From: Nematostella vectensis
Taxonomy: Eukaryota > Cnidaria > Anthozoa > Actiniaria > Edwardsiidae
Direction of reading: 5' to 3'
NCBI RefSeq assembly: GCF_932526225.1
Contig: NC_064037.1
Location: 9,282,203 to 9,346,202 of the forward strand
DNA length: 64,000 bases
Position numbers and translations under genes: made by a program. The notes beneath the pieces were generated by a model. That model saw nothing but the letters and a program-made list of their open reading frames with translations, did not search any database and had not been told where the DNA came from. This document shows positions 1 to 26,243 of the stretch, one piece after another. Each line of letters starts with the position of its first letter. Position 1 is the stretch's first letter.

Positions 1-1756
1 GCCAAGCTGGGTAATCGTAATTACCACTTAGCCATCGATATTTTAGGTCGATAATTTCCATACTCTATTCGTAACAAATTGAAACCTTTTTGAATAGGAG
101 GGAGGCCCTTGCAAGATCTCCACAGTGGCATATGCGACGACACTTTCATCTAAAAAACACAAGGCCAGGCTGTTAAGTATTAAGCGTCATACATATCCAG
201 AATGCTTTGTGAGAATTACGACAGTGAATATTAACAACAAGAATAGAGAATAAGTATGGTGGACAGATCGACGTTTTGGGCAAATTAGACAAATTAAAAG
301 AAAAGTTATCGTGTCCAGTCTATCACCTTTGCGCGGTTGTAAGCGGTTGTATTGCTAAGGGAATCTTTAATGCCTCTAAAACGAATACCTCGGTCGGAGG
401 GCTGCTAAGCACAGTTAATTAACAGGTAGACAGAACATGGACTATAGCATACAGGGTAGCTGCCATATATGGACATCCCCTAAAATTGTCTCCAGCATGC
501 TGTTCGCTTATCAACTCGACCCAATCCCCCGCGCAACGTAAGAGTGGCGAACATCTGTCTTAATTTTGAATGTTCGTATTGGTGGCTTGGTGGGTGGCCT
601 GGTTCGAGTGTTTCCTTACCATTGCTCAGCGGTGGGCGTGAGACCACATCTTTCTTTCTTGACGAGTCTCTGTCAATCAATCAAACGTGACGTGTTTCGT
701 TTTGTATCGACAAAGCACAATAATTGATGATATTTCTAAGAATCTCAAGCATCAGTCATTCCTTTGTTATTTTGAAATCACGTGACCTTTCAGGCCCGTA
801 GCCAGGGGAGTAGGGGTTCGGACCCCCCCCCCCCCCCCCCCCCCCTCGACTGGCAAGTCCGCTTTAATAAGGAAAATTAAGAACCACTTCCAGGTTGGAC
901 GAGCTACCTAAGAGAAAATGGTCCTTTTTATGGGTAAACAACCACCCACCCAACCCCACCCCTGCTGAAAAACCTGGCTACGGGCCTACCTTTCGAAAGG
1001 AAAACTCTCACCTGACCCACCCAAAAATAAAATCAGACGTGGCTGCACCCATCAAAATAAACATTTTTAGAGAAAATTAAGCCTCTTATGACAAAGAAAT
1101 TTCCTGGCTTATACGTAAGCGCTGAATGTGTCGCTTTTTGTTGTTGATATTTTGGCGCCAAAAGCCTCAACGCGCGCGAGTCTGCCACCCTAGAAAGTCA
1201 CGTGATTTCTTAGTTCAAGTCGCTTATTAACAACTGACCGTTCCTCAACCACTGCTTTTAAACATGGCAGTCTTCAGATAACTGCGTGTAAAAATGAAGT
1301 ACTATCAAGGGGCATTACCTTCGTGGCGGGGGCCTTTTTATACTAGCGTAGATAGGACTCGTTACCGTGAACGACGCTACCTGAAAGAATATTAACCAAC
1401 AATAAACCTGTCAAGGCTAGTTTTAATGTCAGAGACGCAACTTGCGCAGACTCAAGAGCTTGTCCTTACCCTATCCCTGATTGTGGCGTACTCGACCTCT
1501 GTGGTTTCCGCTTCATCTTGTTTAGGTGTTAAGTTTGACGCGGGTGTAACTCCTACTTTACCATGGCATCTTAGTTAGAAAAAAAATCACATCAAGCGTT
1601 GTGCATCCAGCTGCTCTTTAAAACCATCTATCCACCACGATGCAGCATCATGACATTGATTATGATTACAGTGAAAAAGATGTGAGGAGAATTTTTAGTG
1701 GTGGTGGTTGGGATTTTTGTCTGATAATTAGAAACATGTGTCCAAATTTACCTTAC
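1..1756. other. Non-coding stretch downstream of the PX-SH3 gene
   Basis: Holds one foldback element (791-988) with a C homopolymer at about 824-845. On the minus strand at about 670-611 there is a short exon-like segment (acceptor after TTGATTGACAG, donor GTAAGG; SSRKKDVVSRPPLS) that might be part of the p47phox-like tail. Nothing else supported. Confidence 0.4.
791..988. mobile_element. Foldback MITE, CAGGCCCGTAGCC family
   Basis: Terminal inverted repeats CAGGCCCGTAGCCAGG and CCTGGCTACGGGCCT flank a centre that includes a C homopolymer. CCTTT occurs directly outside both ends, a likely 5-bp target duplication. Same family as 45143-45505. Confidence 0.7.
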
Positions 1757-4700
1757 TTTCCACCAGCCACAGTTACTGGTTGCAATGACTTCCATCTCTT
1801 CCCCGATGCCGTAACTGACTTCATCCTCACTCTGCGCCGTGTATGCCTCAATAGACCTCCAAAGCCCTGTGGCTCGAAACAAACAAAAGTTACATTCAAG
1901 GGCCGTAGCAGAGGGTGGGACACTGGGGTCCCCGTACCTTGTAATGCTTTCATAAATCATAAGGAAATGAGCAGTAGGGGCGTGGCTGTGCCCCAAAATA
2001 TTTTCTTAATGTTTCTGTATGTCCCCCCCCCCCCCCCCAATATTTTGAGGTCTGCTACGATAATGCATTGTTTGGCACGAGCCAAACAATATTTACACTA
2101 AAAGGCCTGTAGCACAAGCAAAACAATAGTTACACCCAAACCCCAGTGCTGAAAAACACAAGACTAGTTCCAGTACCGCGCGGTTAAACCAGCCTTTTTG
2201 TTTTGAAATGGCAGCGTTTTACCGGCGAACTGTCAGATTTTGGTGAATGCTAAGAAAACTAGACCAAACCTAAGGCTATAATTTTCTTTATAACTCCCTC
2301 ATTATCAAACAAGTCATCTTTTGTACATTATGGTTTTAATGCTGTACAGTTAGTCAAAACAAGGACTGAAGTCATCATTTCGTACCTTTACTCGAACGAG
2401 TCAACACTGAGATTTTGTTTGTCCACTCAGAACACGTGCATGCGCATACGTTATTCAGCCCTGTCCACCTAATCACAAAGACGAAGGCTGCTGCTTTACC
2501 ATCGAGGGAGTAGTGTGACCTGTACGCTAATATACTCACTCGTATCTCCATCATAATCGACCCATTCCTCCGCTTCACAAGCACGCGTTGGGTCTAGCGG
2601 GTCGAGGAAGGTGGCAGGAGCGAACCCGTGCTGACCGCGATCATTAGCGACAAGCCACCATCCTAGCAACGGGGAAAGGTAATCAGTAAACTGGATAATG
2701 GCGACGAAACTCGGGGATTTCACCACTTCGCCCTTTCTCTCTCCATTCACTCACTTCTTCCCTCCCTTTTCTTTCTCCCGTTGCCTTTCACCGCTTATTC
2801 CCTCACCTACCCCTAACACTTCTTTTAGAACCCATAACTAATCCCTCATCCGGCCTAGCCCCACTTTACCCCTCACCCCGCCTAACACCTCGCCACCCCA
2901 TCTAACCCCTTATCTAGTCCACACCCCGCCTTACCCCTTAGCCCGCCTAACCCCTCACCTACTCCTCATCCCGCCTAACCTTTTTCCTACCCCTCATCAC
3001 GCCTTACCCCACCTAACCCCTCGTCTACCCCTCATCGGGCAGAATGGCTATTGTTTTCTGGACATCATTAAAAATTGCGCCTAGTTCTCATAAAATATTT
3101 ATGACTTCTTAGTTTGAATGTGATTGGTTAAGCTTAATGAATGCTTTGAGATTGAGCTCCCATAGGTCGTTAAACATTAACGACCTAATGACTAGGTGTC
3201 TAGCGGCAAGTTTAAAATATATTGTGATGAGTCACCCCGTCTAACCCGACACCTACCCCTCAACCCGCCTAACCCCTCAGCTACTGATCACCCCGCCTAA
3301 CCCCACACCTAGCCCCCACCCAGCCTAGCCTCTGACCTACCTGTCAGATTTTTTTCTATCACTGTAACCACCTCGCCCTCGCCAAGAGTCATCTCTCCAC
3401 TGCTACTGGCCATGTACCTCGCCACAGCACGGTACCTCTCAACCACATTATCCGTCACGTGATCCAACACGTGCTCCTCGTGTTTGTCCTTAGATTGTCG
3501 TGCTTGTTGAGTTCTGATGTCATGGAGACAGGATGCAATGCAATCAGTCACACATCACAACTGCGCAACTTAGCGCTGAGCGCACGAGGTATTTTTTCTG
3601 TATAAAGTTACACCCATCACGAACTAGCGCAGCTTAACAGTGCTGAAAAACGCAAGACTATTTCCAGTACCACGCGGTTAAACCAGCCTTTTTGTTTTGA
3701 AATGGCTGCTATTTACCGGCGAACTGTAACATTTTGGCGAATGCTAAGAAATCTAGACCAAACATAAGGCTATAATTTTCTTTATGACTCCCTCATTATC
3801 ACACAAATCTGTCATCTTTTGTACAGTATGGTTTTAATGCTGTACAGTTAGTCAAAACAGCAACTGAAGTCAGCCTTTCGTACCTTTACTCGAAGGATTC
3901 AACACTACGATTGTGCTTGTTTCAGAGCACGCGCATGCGCATACGTTATTCAGCACTGTCGCGCAGCTTGGCATCGCTTCATATACTGCACAGAGCAAAT
4001 GATACATCACTCACCGGTTGTTGGGCGACTGGTTCTGATTGTTCACTGCATCTGTACCCCATTCACTGAAAAACTTTAGCACTATTTCAGACGCTGATAC
4101 TGTACTCGGTAGATGGATGATTCTCTGTGAAGGAAAACGGGATTACATTTTATATTTATAAACACACAAGTGTAACAGGCGTTTTGCAGTATATATAAAT
4201 TCTTGAGGTCGATGCTCAATAATTATTTGAATCGTTGGTTTTTATCACTCTACAAGCCGTAGCAGGGCTCTCAATATTCGGAGGGGGGGGGGTGGAATAC
4301 ATGAACATTAGGAAAATATTTGGGGGACAACTTCTCCCCTACTGGTCATTTCCTTATAATTTTTTAAAAATATTGGGGGGAGGCATGTGCCCTGCTCTAG
4401 CTGACCCATACCTGACAAAACTCCTCAACAACTCTGCATTCCTTCTTGGCTACTGACGAAAAGAGGGCGCGCCCAGGAACTTTGGGAACTATGAATTAAA
4501 CCAGCAAATATACATCGTTATTTTTCATGGAATGTTGAAAAGCGGCACAGTAAAAAAAATCCGCGTATAAGAGCCAATACGAGAAGCTATTAGGCTAAGA
4601 TATTCTAAGCAACTTCCAATAGCAAAATGAGTCTAGGCTAAAATCCGAAAACAGGTTTCTAAAAAGATAGATCATTACAGTGCATCAATACAGACAAAAA

Positions 4701-7035
4701 AACGTAACAAGCTAAATAGGATGAAGTAAGAAAAAATGCAATAGAATGAAGTCGTCGCCACTGTTTATTTAAAAAAATAATAATTAAAAAAAGAACATGG
4801 TACCATAAATTCTAAACTCCCCATTCATATAAAAACCTTTGGATGATAGCTTGAAATTAGGTTCTTATACGCGGGTTTAAATTTTAGTTGAAATTAACAT
4901 CCCCTCTAAAGCTATAATCTGATAATGCACCGAAAAAGAGCCTCGGGCCCATTTTACTTGACCAAATCTACCTGGTAAATCTTACTTGACCAAGTCTACC
5001 TGGTAAATCTGACCAAGTCTACCTGGTAAATCTGACCGAGTCTACCTGGTAAATCTGACCGAGTCTACCTGGTAAATCTGACCAAGTCTACCTGGTAAAT
5101 CTGACCAAGTCTACCTGGTAAATCTGACCAAGTCTACTTGGTAAATCTGACCAAGTCTACCTGGTAAATCTGACCAAGTCTACCTGGTAAATCTGACCAA
5201 GTCTACCTGGTAAATCTGACCACGTCTACCTGGTAAATCTGGAATGGCTACTTGGTACTTGTCTTGCAGAATGAGTTTGAGTCCTTCCTGTAAATAAATG
5301 AATCTGGGAAGAATGGCTCATTACTGATATAGGGAAGAGTCGAATTCATTACGAATCCCCCCCCACCCCCCACCCCCACCCCACCACCACCACCACGACC
5401 ACCACCACCACCACCACCACCACCACCGCCGACACCCTAGTGAATTCAGATCTTAGATGATGCTCAACACACAAATATGTTGCAGGCTTTAAGGACATGG
5501 GGGATTTTTTTTTTTCATCGGTGCGTTTGAGCAGAATTTTTATTTTCGGGAGCGCCGTGCAATCGTTTTGGCGAGATGGCGCCCGATCACCGAACGGAGA
5601 GGGTTTTCCGCGATGATAACACCGAGTACCACCTACAAGCAGGCTATTCTAATCCTGGTTCGCCTGTGTTGCGACCTTTCAAAAGACGCGCTGTGCAACC
5701 ACCGTCACCTGGTAAATGAGTAACTCGACCAGCTCGACCCCCAGCGGCGCGTTTTTTCTCTACCGAAGAGCAGCAGGAGCGAAACCAAGGCAAATACATC
5801 CAGTCAAGAAAGGAATACGTGCTTATTCAACACTAACAAGACATTAGACTTCATATCATATAGCCCGTATTGATGCTATAAAAAATCCCTCAACTACACA
5901 AACGTTAGTAATACTGCTTATCCTGAATAAGTACACATTACAAAGCAATGAGAATTTATTGTGACCTTTATTCTATGATATAAGAAAATTACAGGACATT
6001 AATTACAGGAGGTGATCAATCGTGAAAATATTCGAGCTAGGTACTGATTTACTGCGATTGACTGGAGACTGAGAGGTTGGTAAGCCTGTGGTACGTCTGG
6101 TGCTGAATAACAATGCATTTGTTGCGTTTCTTTTGTTATCTTGAATCTTTCCCTGTTCATCAATTAATTCTTTATTGCAAAAGTCATGGTCCGATAGTAA
6201 AAGACGATGTATTTGGTAAAAACATTTCCGCGAGGATCGGTCTTTTAGCAGGGCCGAATAATAACTACCATGCAACTAAGCTGTGCAATCGAATGGCTTT
6301 AGCTTTAATACGGAAAACCATACAAAAGCAGCAATTGATTTATTTAAAAAACCGCTGAATGGGTTCCTGTCGTGACATCAAAGTGCATGGTTCCATATTA
6401 TATCGATAGTTTCCTGGCCTTTTGCCGATTGAATTGAGTCAGGACTTGTCTATACACGCACTTACCCAAACAAAACAACAACAACAATTATAACTGAGCC
6501 ATGTTTCTTGTGTAATCCGTTTGCTAATTGCTACTTTCTATCTGTAATGCATTTGTGGACAACAAAATAGATGATAAATTTTATCACTAACAAGTGTGTA
6601 ACTACCGCAATAGATAAATACACAGATAACAAAGCACTGAATGGTTGCATTTATCGTAAGGTTTCTATTTCCTTAACTTGGTATCAAGGACAGTTTATAA
6701 GGGGAAATCAATACTTACCTGAAGGTCAAAGAACATGCTATACTGACGATATATAATGTTCTCTACTCCACTGGACCAACGAACGCTCAGAACAAATTCC
6801 TAAAACAACAAAACGCGAAAAAACATGATTTACATGTTTAGTTAAGCAAATTTACATTTAACTGTTTAGTTAAGCAAAAACTGAAACACTATTACATCAG
6901 ATTAATCACCATCAGTATCAGCAATGATTTGAATCAGTGTTAACTTACAAAGTTTTTGCTGCCGTGGCGTTTGCGCTTCTCTACCGAAGTGACTTTGACG
7001 TCCTCGATTCGTAGTTGCGAATTTGATTCTTGCAT
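1757..7035 (-). CDS. p47phox/NOXO-like adaptor with PX and tandem SH3 domains (3' end missing)
   Basis: Seven joined exons on the minus strand: 7035-6949, 6799-6719, 6152-6007, 4122-4015, 3513-3341, 2662-2540, 1866-1757, all with GT-AG borders, giving 276 residues in one frame. The start is ATG at 7035. Residues about 8-130 form a PX domain (RQYSMFFDLQ matches the RRYSEF core; HLPSTVSASEIVLKFF is the C-terminal helix), which in this family binds membrane phosphoinositides. The first SH3 lies at about 167-222 (RYRAVARYM, then GWWLVANDRG and ATFLDPLD across an intron). The second starts at about 243 (AYTAQSEDEVS, GWWKVR). PX-SH3-SH3 order and the FLDPLD linker resemble NCF1 (p47phox), which assembles NADPH oxidase at membranes; Tks/SH3PXD2 scaffolds are the alternative. 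The end of SH3-2 and the tail were not found in 1-1756; a weak candidate exon lies near 611-670. The third exon (6152-6007) is the least certain. Confidence 0.75.
2142..2468. repeat. About 325-bp dispersed repeat, copy 1
   Basis: Nearly identical over its whole length to 3638-3962 and in the same orientation (shared starts CAGTGCTGAAAAAC, shared ends CGCATACGTTATTCAGC). It sits in the intron between the two SH3-coding exons at 2540 and 1866, whereas copy 2 is two introns upstream. Confidence 0.85.
2781..3336. repeat. Degenerate CCGCCTAACCCCTCA tandem repeat
   Basis: Imperfect units of CGCCTAACCCCTCACCTACC type fill 2800-3040 and 3232-3330, split by about 190 bp of unique AT-rich sequence. 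Intronic in the PX-SH3 gene and overlapping its polypyrimidine-rich borders. The units are not exact telomere repeats. Confidence 0.75.
3638..3962. repeat. About 325-bp dispersed repeat, copy 2
   Basis: Direct repeat of 2142-2468, between the exons at 4015 and 3513 of the PX-SH3 gene. Either two insertions of one element or a local duplication. Confidence 0.85.
4955..5245. repeat. 23-bp minisatellite
   Basis: About twelve copies of GACCAAGTCTACCTGGTAAATCT, with few substitutions (GACCGAG and CTTGG variants). Intronic in the PX-SH3 gene (between exons at 6007 and 4122). Confidence 0.95.
5355..5432. repeat. CCCCA/CCA simple repeat
   Basis: A run of CCCCACC followed by (ACC)n, intronic. Confidence 0.9.
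5520..5880. mobile_element. Dispersed element related to 52200-52690
   Basis: Shares segments with the repeat in CUB gene A intron 1: GAGAGGGTTTTCCGC, TGGTAAATGAGTAACTCGAC, GGCAAATACATCCAGT, and ACATTAGACTTCAT. Order and orientation are rearranged between the copies. Intronic in the PX-SH3 gene. Confidence 0.65.
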
Positions 7036-8697
7036 CGTGTCAAAGATTTCAAGCCTTGATCTTTGTGGTAAAAGTGTGTTCGCAAGTATGGCTACGGTAT
7101 CCGGGCCGCATAAGGCCTAATTGTCAGATTGTTATTTTACATTTGGCTGTCGAAGAAACTTGGCGTGAGTTTCGCGATGAGTTAATTGTTGATCACTGTT
7201 GGCAATAAATAACCTTTCACAGTCTACTGCTCTGAATAGCCGTGCTACAACAGCTATAGTTGCTGTGCTGTTATTTTTTAAGCACTTAAAAGATGTGTAA
7301 AAATAGACAGCATGATTACTAAAGCAATATCCTTAAGACCGCTCTGAAAGACGTCACCATTGTTCTTCGGGCAGTGAACCGCGTGCAGTGCTAGGAACGA
7401 AACGGCTGCGTGGATCAAATTAACGCACGACTTGAATTTTTGCCTCATGCATATTTGACGTTGTGCTTTGTTACTTGCATTCCAAATGGGAGAAGAAAGA
7501 AGGTAATGACAATAGCCAAAGACAGATCCCTTCCGCTAACATACAGACATTGACAGAGTAATGTTCCTCGTTTGCCAAATCACTTTATCTGTTTATTACG
7601 TAAGCTTTACCGGGGGTAGGACTGTAAAAGTACTACCATCTGCTATCCCTTAGGAGCGGGTGCATTTACTATTCAGTAACAACAGAACTTGAAGACTGGA
7701 TGACAGCACCCTTATTTTCTCTTCTCTTATTTTGCTCTTCTACTTTAGAATTTTTCGACCACACCTAATGTACTTTTTTAGGGGTTTATTGGAAGGATTA
7801 TTGGATTTTGTCAACCTCATCCCTTCTGTTTTAATGACCCCTACCCACACGAAACGAAATGGAAAGCTTAGAGCCTGAAGCCACGGCCGCCCGGGAGATT
7901 ACATTTTGCTTTCGTAAGCGTGACTGCTTTATACTACCCTAATCATCTGGAATGACATAAATAAATAAATGTTTGAACCTTGCACAATCTGATCCGCGAT
8001 GATTTGCCATTTTCGCATGAAACATGATTTTAAAAAAAATCTTGCTTTGGTTAAAGATGACGCTGTCATGTCGCGCAATACCAGACTCGTACCCAGTCTT
8101 TATTTGCTGCTTTGCGCACATCCACAGGAACCCAGATGGAAAAAGTAACAAAAATGATTCCGGTCCGTCACTCAAACCGCATCCTGACCGTCATGCACCG
8201 TGCACTTCTCCAACCTCAAAATGCATTGCGCGGCGTCTGTGAACGAGACCGTCGCAATACTCGGCGTAAACGTGCACCCGCTAATAATCCGCCTGCAAGC
8301 TTACATGTTAGGCTTCTCGTACAAAACAATAGCAACAGTGGGTTGTTTGTTTTTTTTATTAAGAAATCATTTGCAAAATATACCATTTACCACTGATGAA
8401 CAGTGCCTATAAATGCTTTAGAACGGACTTCCATCTTGGATGTATCAAAAAATCAAGTTGAAAATTGTGAGCAAAACGGATGAAATGATCTAAGAAATGG
8501 GATATGGGCTAAACAGTTCGGGACTTCATTTAACATACTCCTCTTGTAAGAAGTCACAGTGTCAAGAACGCATGAATATCTCATTCAAATGTCAACTACT
8601 TGGTGGTGGTATCCAACAAAGTGAAGTCCATATAAGACTCCATGGAACAACGGTCAACACAAGTGGCGATGGGGAGGACCTCTACTAAGTAGTGCCT
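7036..8697. other. Intergenic region between the PX-SH3 gene and piwi
   Basis: Contains the upstream region of the PX-SH3 gene and the 3' flank of piwi. Short open frames around 7939-8412 overlap on both strands and show no domain or splice support. No RNA gene or clear repeat was seen. Confidence 0.5.
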
Positions 8698-22467
<13,770 letters not shown>

Positions 22468-23989
22468 GACCAAAACTTACCTAAAATTACACTGTAAAAC
22501 CAAATTTAATTAGTCCATGCACACAAAACATACTGAGAAATGCTGTATTCATGTTTGAATCCTCATGTTTATTCATACTTCCTGGGATAACAGGTCCTTG
22601 TTGGGACAATTGAACGTTAATGGACACCACGGTTCCAATATGGCGGACGTGTGTTGTTTGTTTTGATCAGTTAGGTGCAGTGAGTAGCAGGTCTTAAAAA
22701 CTTCCATAAAAGCAACAGCATTCTTTGGCTAACATATATTTGTAATGACAAAAGTTCTCAAACAGAAATAAACTATAAAATAAGTAAAAATAGCCATTTA
22801 TGTTTTTACCACGAGCGAGACTAACGTTCACATTCAATAAGCAGGAAAATGGACGCAAGAGATGCGGCCAAAAAGAAAAAAATATAAACCAATAAAGGGT
22901 AAAACTATGAATAGCTTATTATTTTGATAACTTGAAGGGATTATTTCCCTACTAAGGAAAAACTGAATTCAACTCACCAACTCGTTGTGATGTCTCTCTC
23001 TCAAACGCTCTGTCTCTCACTATATCTCACGACTGAGAAAGACCACGAGTCAAAACGAGGAATCACGTGTTAGCAATACTCGCGTCTGATTGGTTTGTAC
23101 TCTTTTGTGGTGTGACATTGTGACATGAACTGACGTGAGAGGGACAAACCACAGAACGACGCGCTGGAGAATAACTCAAAGCATGGTCTCTTGCTCAAAG
23201 TTAAATCCCTCCGAGAAGTAAACGAAAAATACATAGACTAGCTAACAGTTGATATCCGTCACACCAATGCATAGGAAAGGCGCTGTTCTAGACTAATGCG
23301 CTTGAAATTCCTCGCGGTAGAAACTAATTACTATGTGGCGGCAGTGATAGTATTTGCCACTTTCTGATTGGTCCGAAGGTTTACAAAGACAACACAAAAG
23401 CTACTCAGGCTTTTTACACATCACTTCTTTTATAACAATTAACAGTGAAATATATCAAGCTTCATATCCACAAAAGAGGTCACGGAAAATCAAATTTCCT
23501 GCATGTTTTACCTTGCAGTGCTAATCTGCTAATGCTAAACTGCGACTTTAGTTTTTTTTAGGGTTCCCGCTATTTTCTTGGTGGTCTTGGAACTCGTCAT
23601 CACACGATCGCAATGGACGCTGGCTACCCCAAGAACAATAATGACATAACAGACAATGGGTAATAACATAATTAATAAATGCAAAATAAATAAAAAAAAA
23701 GTAATAAATAAACGACTACAAGACTTCACGATTACACGTAAAAAAAAATAACGCGCGTACACGACCATTACCATATAGAAGATCTAGCCTAGATGTTTAG
23801 TGTGTATCGCGCAAAAAAGTACAGCAAAGAACCAGGCTAGTCTACCCTGGTTTCAGAGCCTCGAACGTCTCTGTATTTAGTAGCCAGCGAGGAGAGGCTC
23901 TGGAACGAGGGTAAGGCTCGTCGTGCGACAGAGTATTTAGGGCGGCTCTAAATAATACGGGTTTCAGTTGCCCAAGTTACCCGTTTCGG

Positions 23990-25945
23990 TGGCGGATCCA
24001 GGCGTGGTGACGGGGGTGACATGTCACCCCCCCCCCCCCCCCCCCTTTTTGGGCGAAAAAAAAAGAAGCATTTAAGGAAAAAAAACATAAATCGTTGCAA
24101 ATTGTTACAGTCGAATTTGATGTATCGTGATGCTACGGTATGCACCGGACGCAAACCAGACAAATCATTCGCGACAGGAAGCCAGCAGGCCACTGAACTA
24201 CGCGAAACAGGGCACCATTATAAATCAGAAAGGTCTGACTGGCGGAACAGAAAAGCCGAAACCCCCTAAGGGATAGCTTTTTTCAACAACATTTTTTCAC
24301 TTTAAAGATAGCACATTGGGTGTGGTCGAAGCAATTTATAACCATAGGCTCTGAAATCACTGTGAGACCCCCTAAAAGGGATGGCAATAGCGAAAGAATT
24401 TTATAGGCATTAGTTGAATTTAATGCCCTCAAAGATAGGGAGATCACTTTGTCGTCTACTTTTATGGAGAGCCCCCTGGCAGGCTTTGCTACACATCAAG
24501 CTCGGCTGAAACGGATCAAGATGCGCCTTACTTATTTTTTCAATTTGAATATCTATCTAGCATTCTTTAAAATGTAATATGATTACATTCTTATATATTA
24601 CCACACGCTAGACGGAGCGCAAAAGGCAAATTCATGGACAAGGACATGGGTATGGACAGTGGACAAGCAAACTGAAGCTGCGAGGAACTCATAAACATGC
24701 CCCACTGGCAAATCTTTTGCAAAACGCTACAAGAATCCCTGGCTAAAAATGAGATTGACTTGACCGACTGCCGCGGGCATTGAGCTCATCAATGTGCTCG
24801 AATAAGAAAGTAGGTTATGTAGGAATAGATAAGTCATCATCGGATGCCAAATATCGAGATGCTGCCTTCTTTCACTAAGGGAGCGGTCATTAATTACTGG
24901 GGGGAGGGGGGGGTCGGCATTTTTGCAAAACCCTGGACTCAAAAATCGTGACCCCTCCCTTCAAATCCAAGCCCCAAGCCCCAAAATCGTGACCCTTCCC
25001 CCCCTAATCGGAGGCCCAAAAAATTGCAACCTATCCCCGCCACCACCACCATTGTCTTTTGAAAAAAACACAGAAACATGATATACTGGGTTTATTAAAA
25101 TATAGATCAGCTAGCATGGCAATTTTGTCCTATTTAAATCTCCACTACAGCTAATTTAAGAGTGGCACAGAGATAAACAACTACCGGTGTCGCTAGAAAA
25201 GGACTACGTCGTCGACAATTTTAACAAAGACATCCAGTCCAGGTTTTTGCGACATTTTAAAGTATTCGTTTTGTTAAACTGATAAGAACGGGCAGCTTTG
25301 TCTGTCAATCATGAAAGGGATTCTCAAAATTTATTTATATAAAGACAAGAGTGTGAGCTACAATAGTAGTAACATTGTGAGAACTGAATAAAATTAACAT
25401 TTAATCAATAAATTCGGCGCCCAAAAAAATGTGACCCCTTTAATGAAAGCCCCCCCCCCCCCCAGTAATAAATGACCGCTACCTAATCTAGTCATTTGCC
25501 ACGCCTGCAATATAGTACGCAATGTGTTGGATCCTTGCCATGGGCTTTTCAAGTTTTTTGACAACTCGCCTGCAGAATTCCTTAAATATTGTGTTATGAT
25601 TGATGCACTTGCACCCGAAAAAAGAAAGCGCAAACTGGAAGATTTTCGCAAAATTTGCCTGGGTTGCTGGGGTTAGGATAAGCAATACTTTGGATCGACA
25701 GGATGGAGGTGGTCTGTAGGCGTTTCATGTCAGAGCAACCATGGCGGATGGCGTTATCTTCTTTTCTAAGTATTCCAGTATTCCTCCAGAGAATAAGAGC
25801 AGCTGTTAAAACCAAAAGCATAACAGCCCAAAGTATTCGTGAAATTTTGTAGCAAAATGTGCAACATATCTTCCTTAAAATCTGAAAAAAATAGCGACAG
25901 TCAAAAAGGTAACCCCCCTTTCTAAATCCTAGATCCGCCACTGCT
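23990..25945. mobile_element. Composite foldback element, GTGGCGGATCCAGG ends
   Basis: GGTGGCGGATCCAGG at 23990 is inverted at 25930-25945 (CCTAGATCCGCCACT). A C run at 24028 follows the left end. A second foldback (24880-25483) lies inside. No transposase is visible, so a non-autonomous element or two chance neighbours. Confidence 0.55.
24880..25483. mobile_element. Nested foldback element, GAGCGGTCATTAATTACTGG ends
   Basis: GAGCGGTCATTAATTACTGG with a G run at the left, and a C run with CAGTAATAAATGACCGCT at the right, form inverted ends of a 0.6-kb element within 23990-25945. Confidence 0.75.
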
Positions 25946-26243
25946 TTTATTGCTCATAGGAACAACCTTAAATATCAAGGAACCTACATTAAACTTTTTT
26001 TTCGGTAACAAAGTCCTTTCAGCCACCTAGGGGCAATGGCTAGCCGGTCGGGGCTTGTCTAGAATTGATATTTGTACATCCTAAACAAATTTTCACTATG
26101 CTGTCTCTGACGATGAGCGCTTATTGTTGATTCCATATATCACATGACGTCAGAATAGTTAATTAACCTTTCGCGCGCGCTTTTTTACCACGTGAGCTTG
26201 TGTCCAAAACGTTATGTTAGGAGGATCCGCCTAAAGTGAGAAC

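Larger units (their letters stand above)
22468..26243. other. Intergenic region upstream of piwi and the EF-hand gene
   Basis: A possible piwi 5' non-coding exon ends at a GTGAGTTG donor (minus strand, about 22980), with CT/GA-rich sequence upstream, so the promoter is likely near 23000-23150. The remainder is mostly the nested foldback pair at 23990-25945. The divergent EF-hand gene starts at 26244. Confidence 0.4.

Noticed and set aside
2781-3336. Interstitial telomere repeat (TAACCC-like)
   Set aside because: Units are CCTAACCCCTCA variants with irregular length, not the TTAGGG complement.
4955-5245. CRISPR-like array
   Set aside because: The 23-bp units are head to tail with no spacers, in a eukaryotic intron: an ordinary minisatellite.
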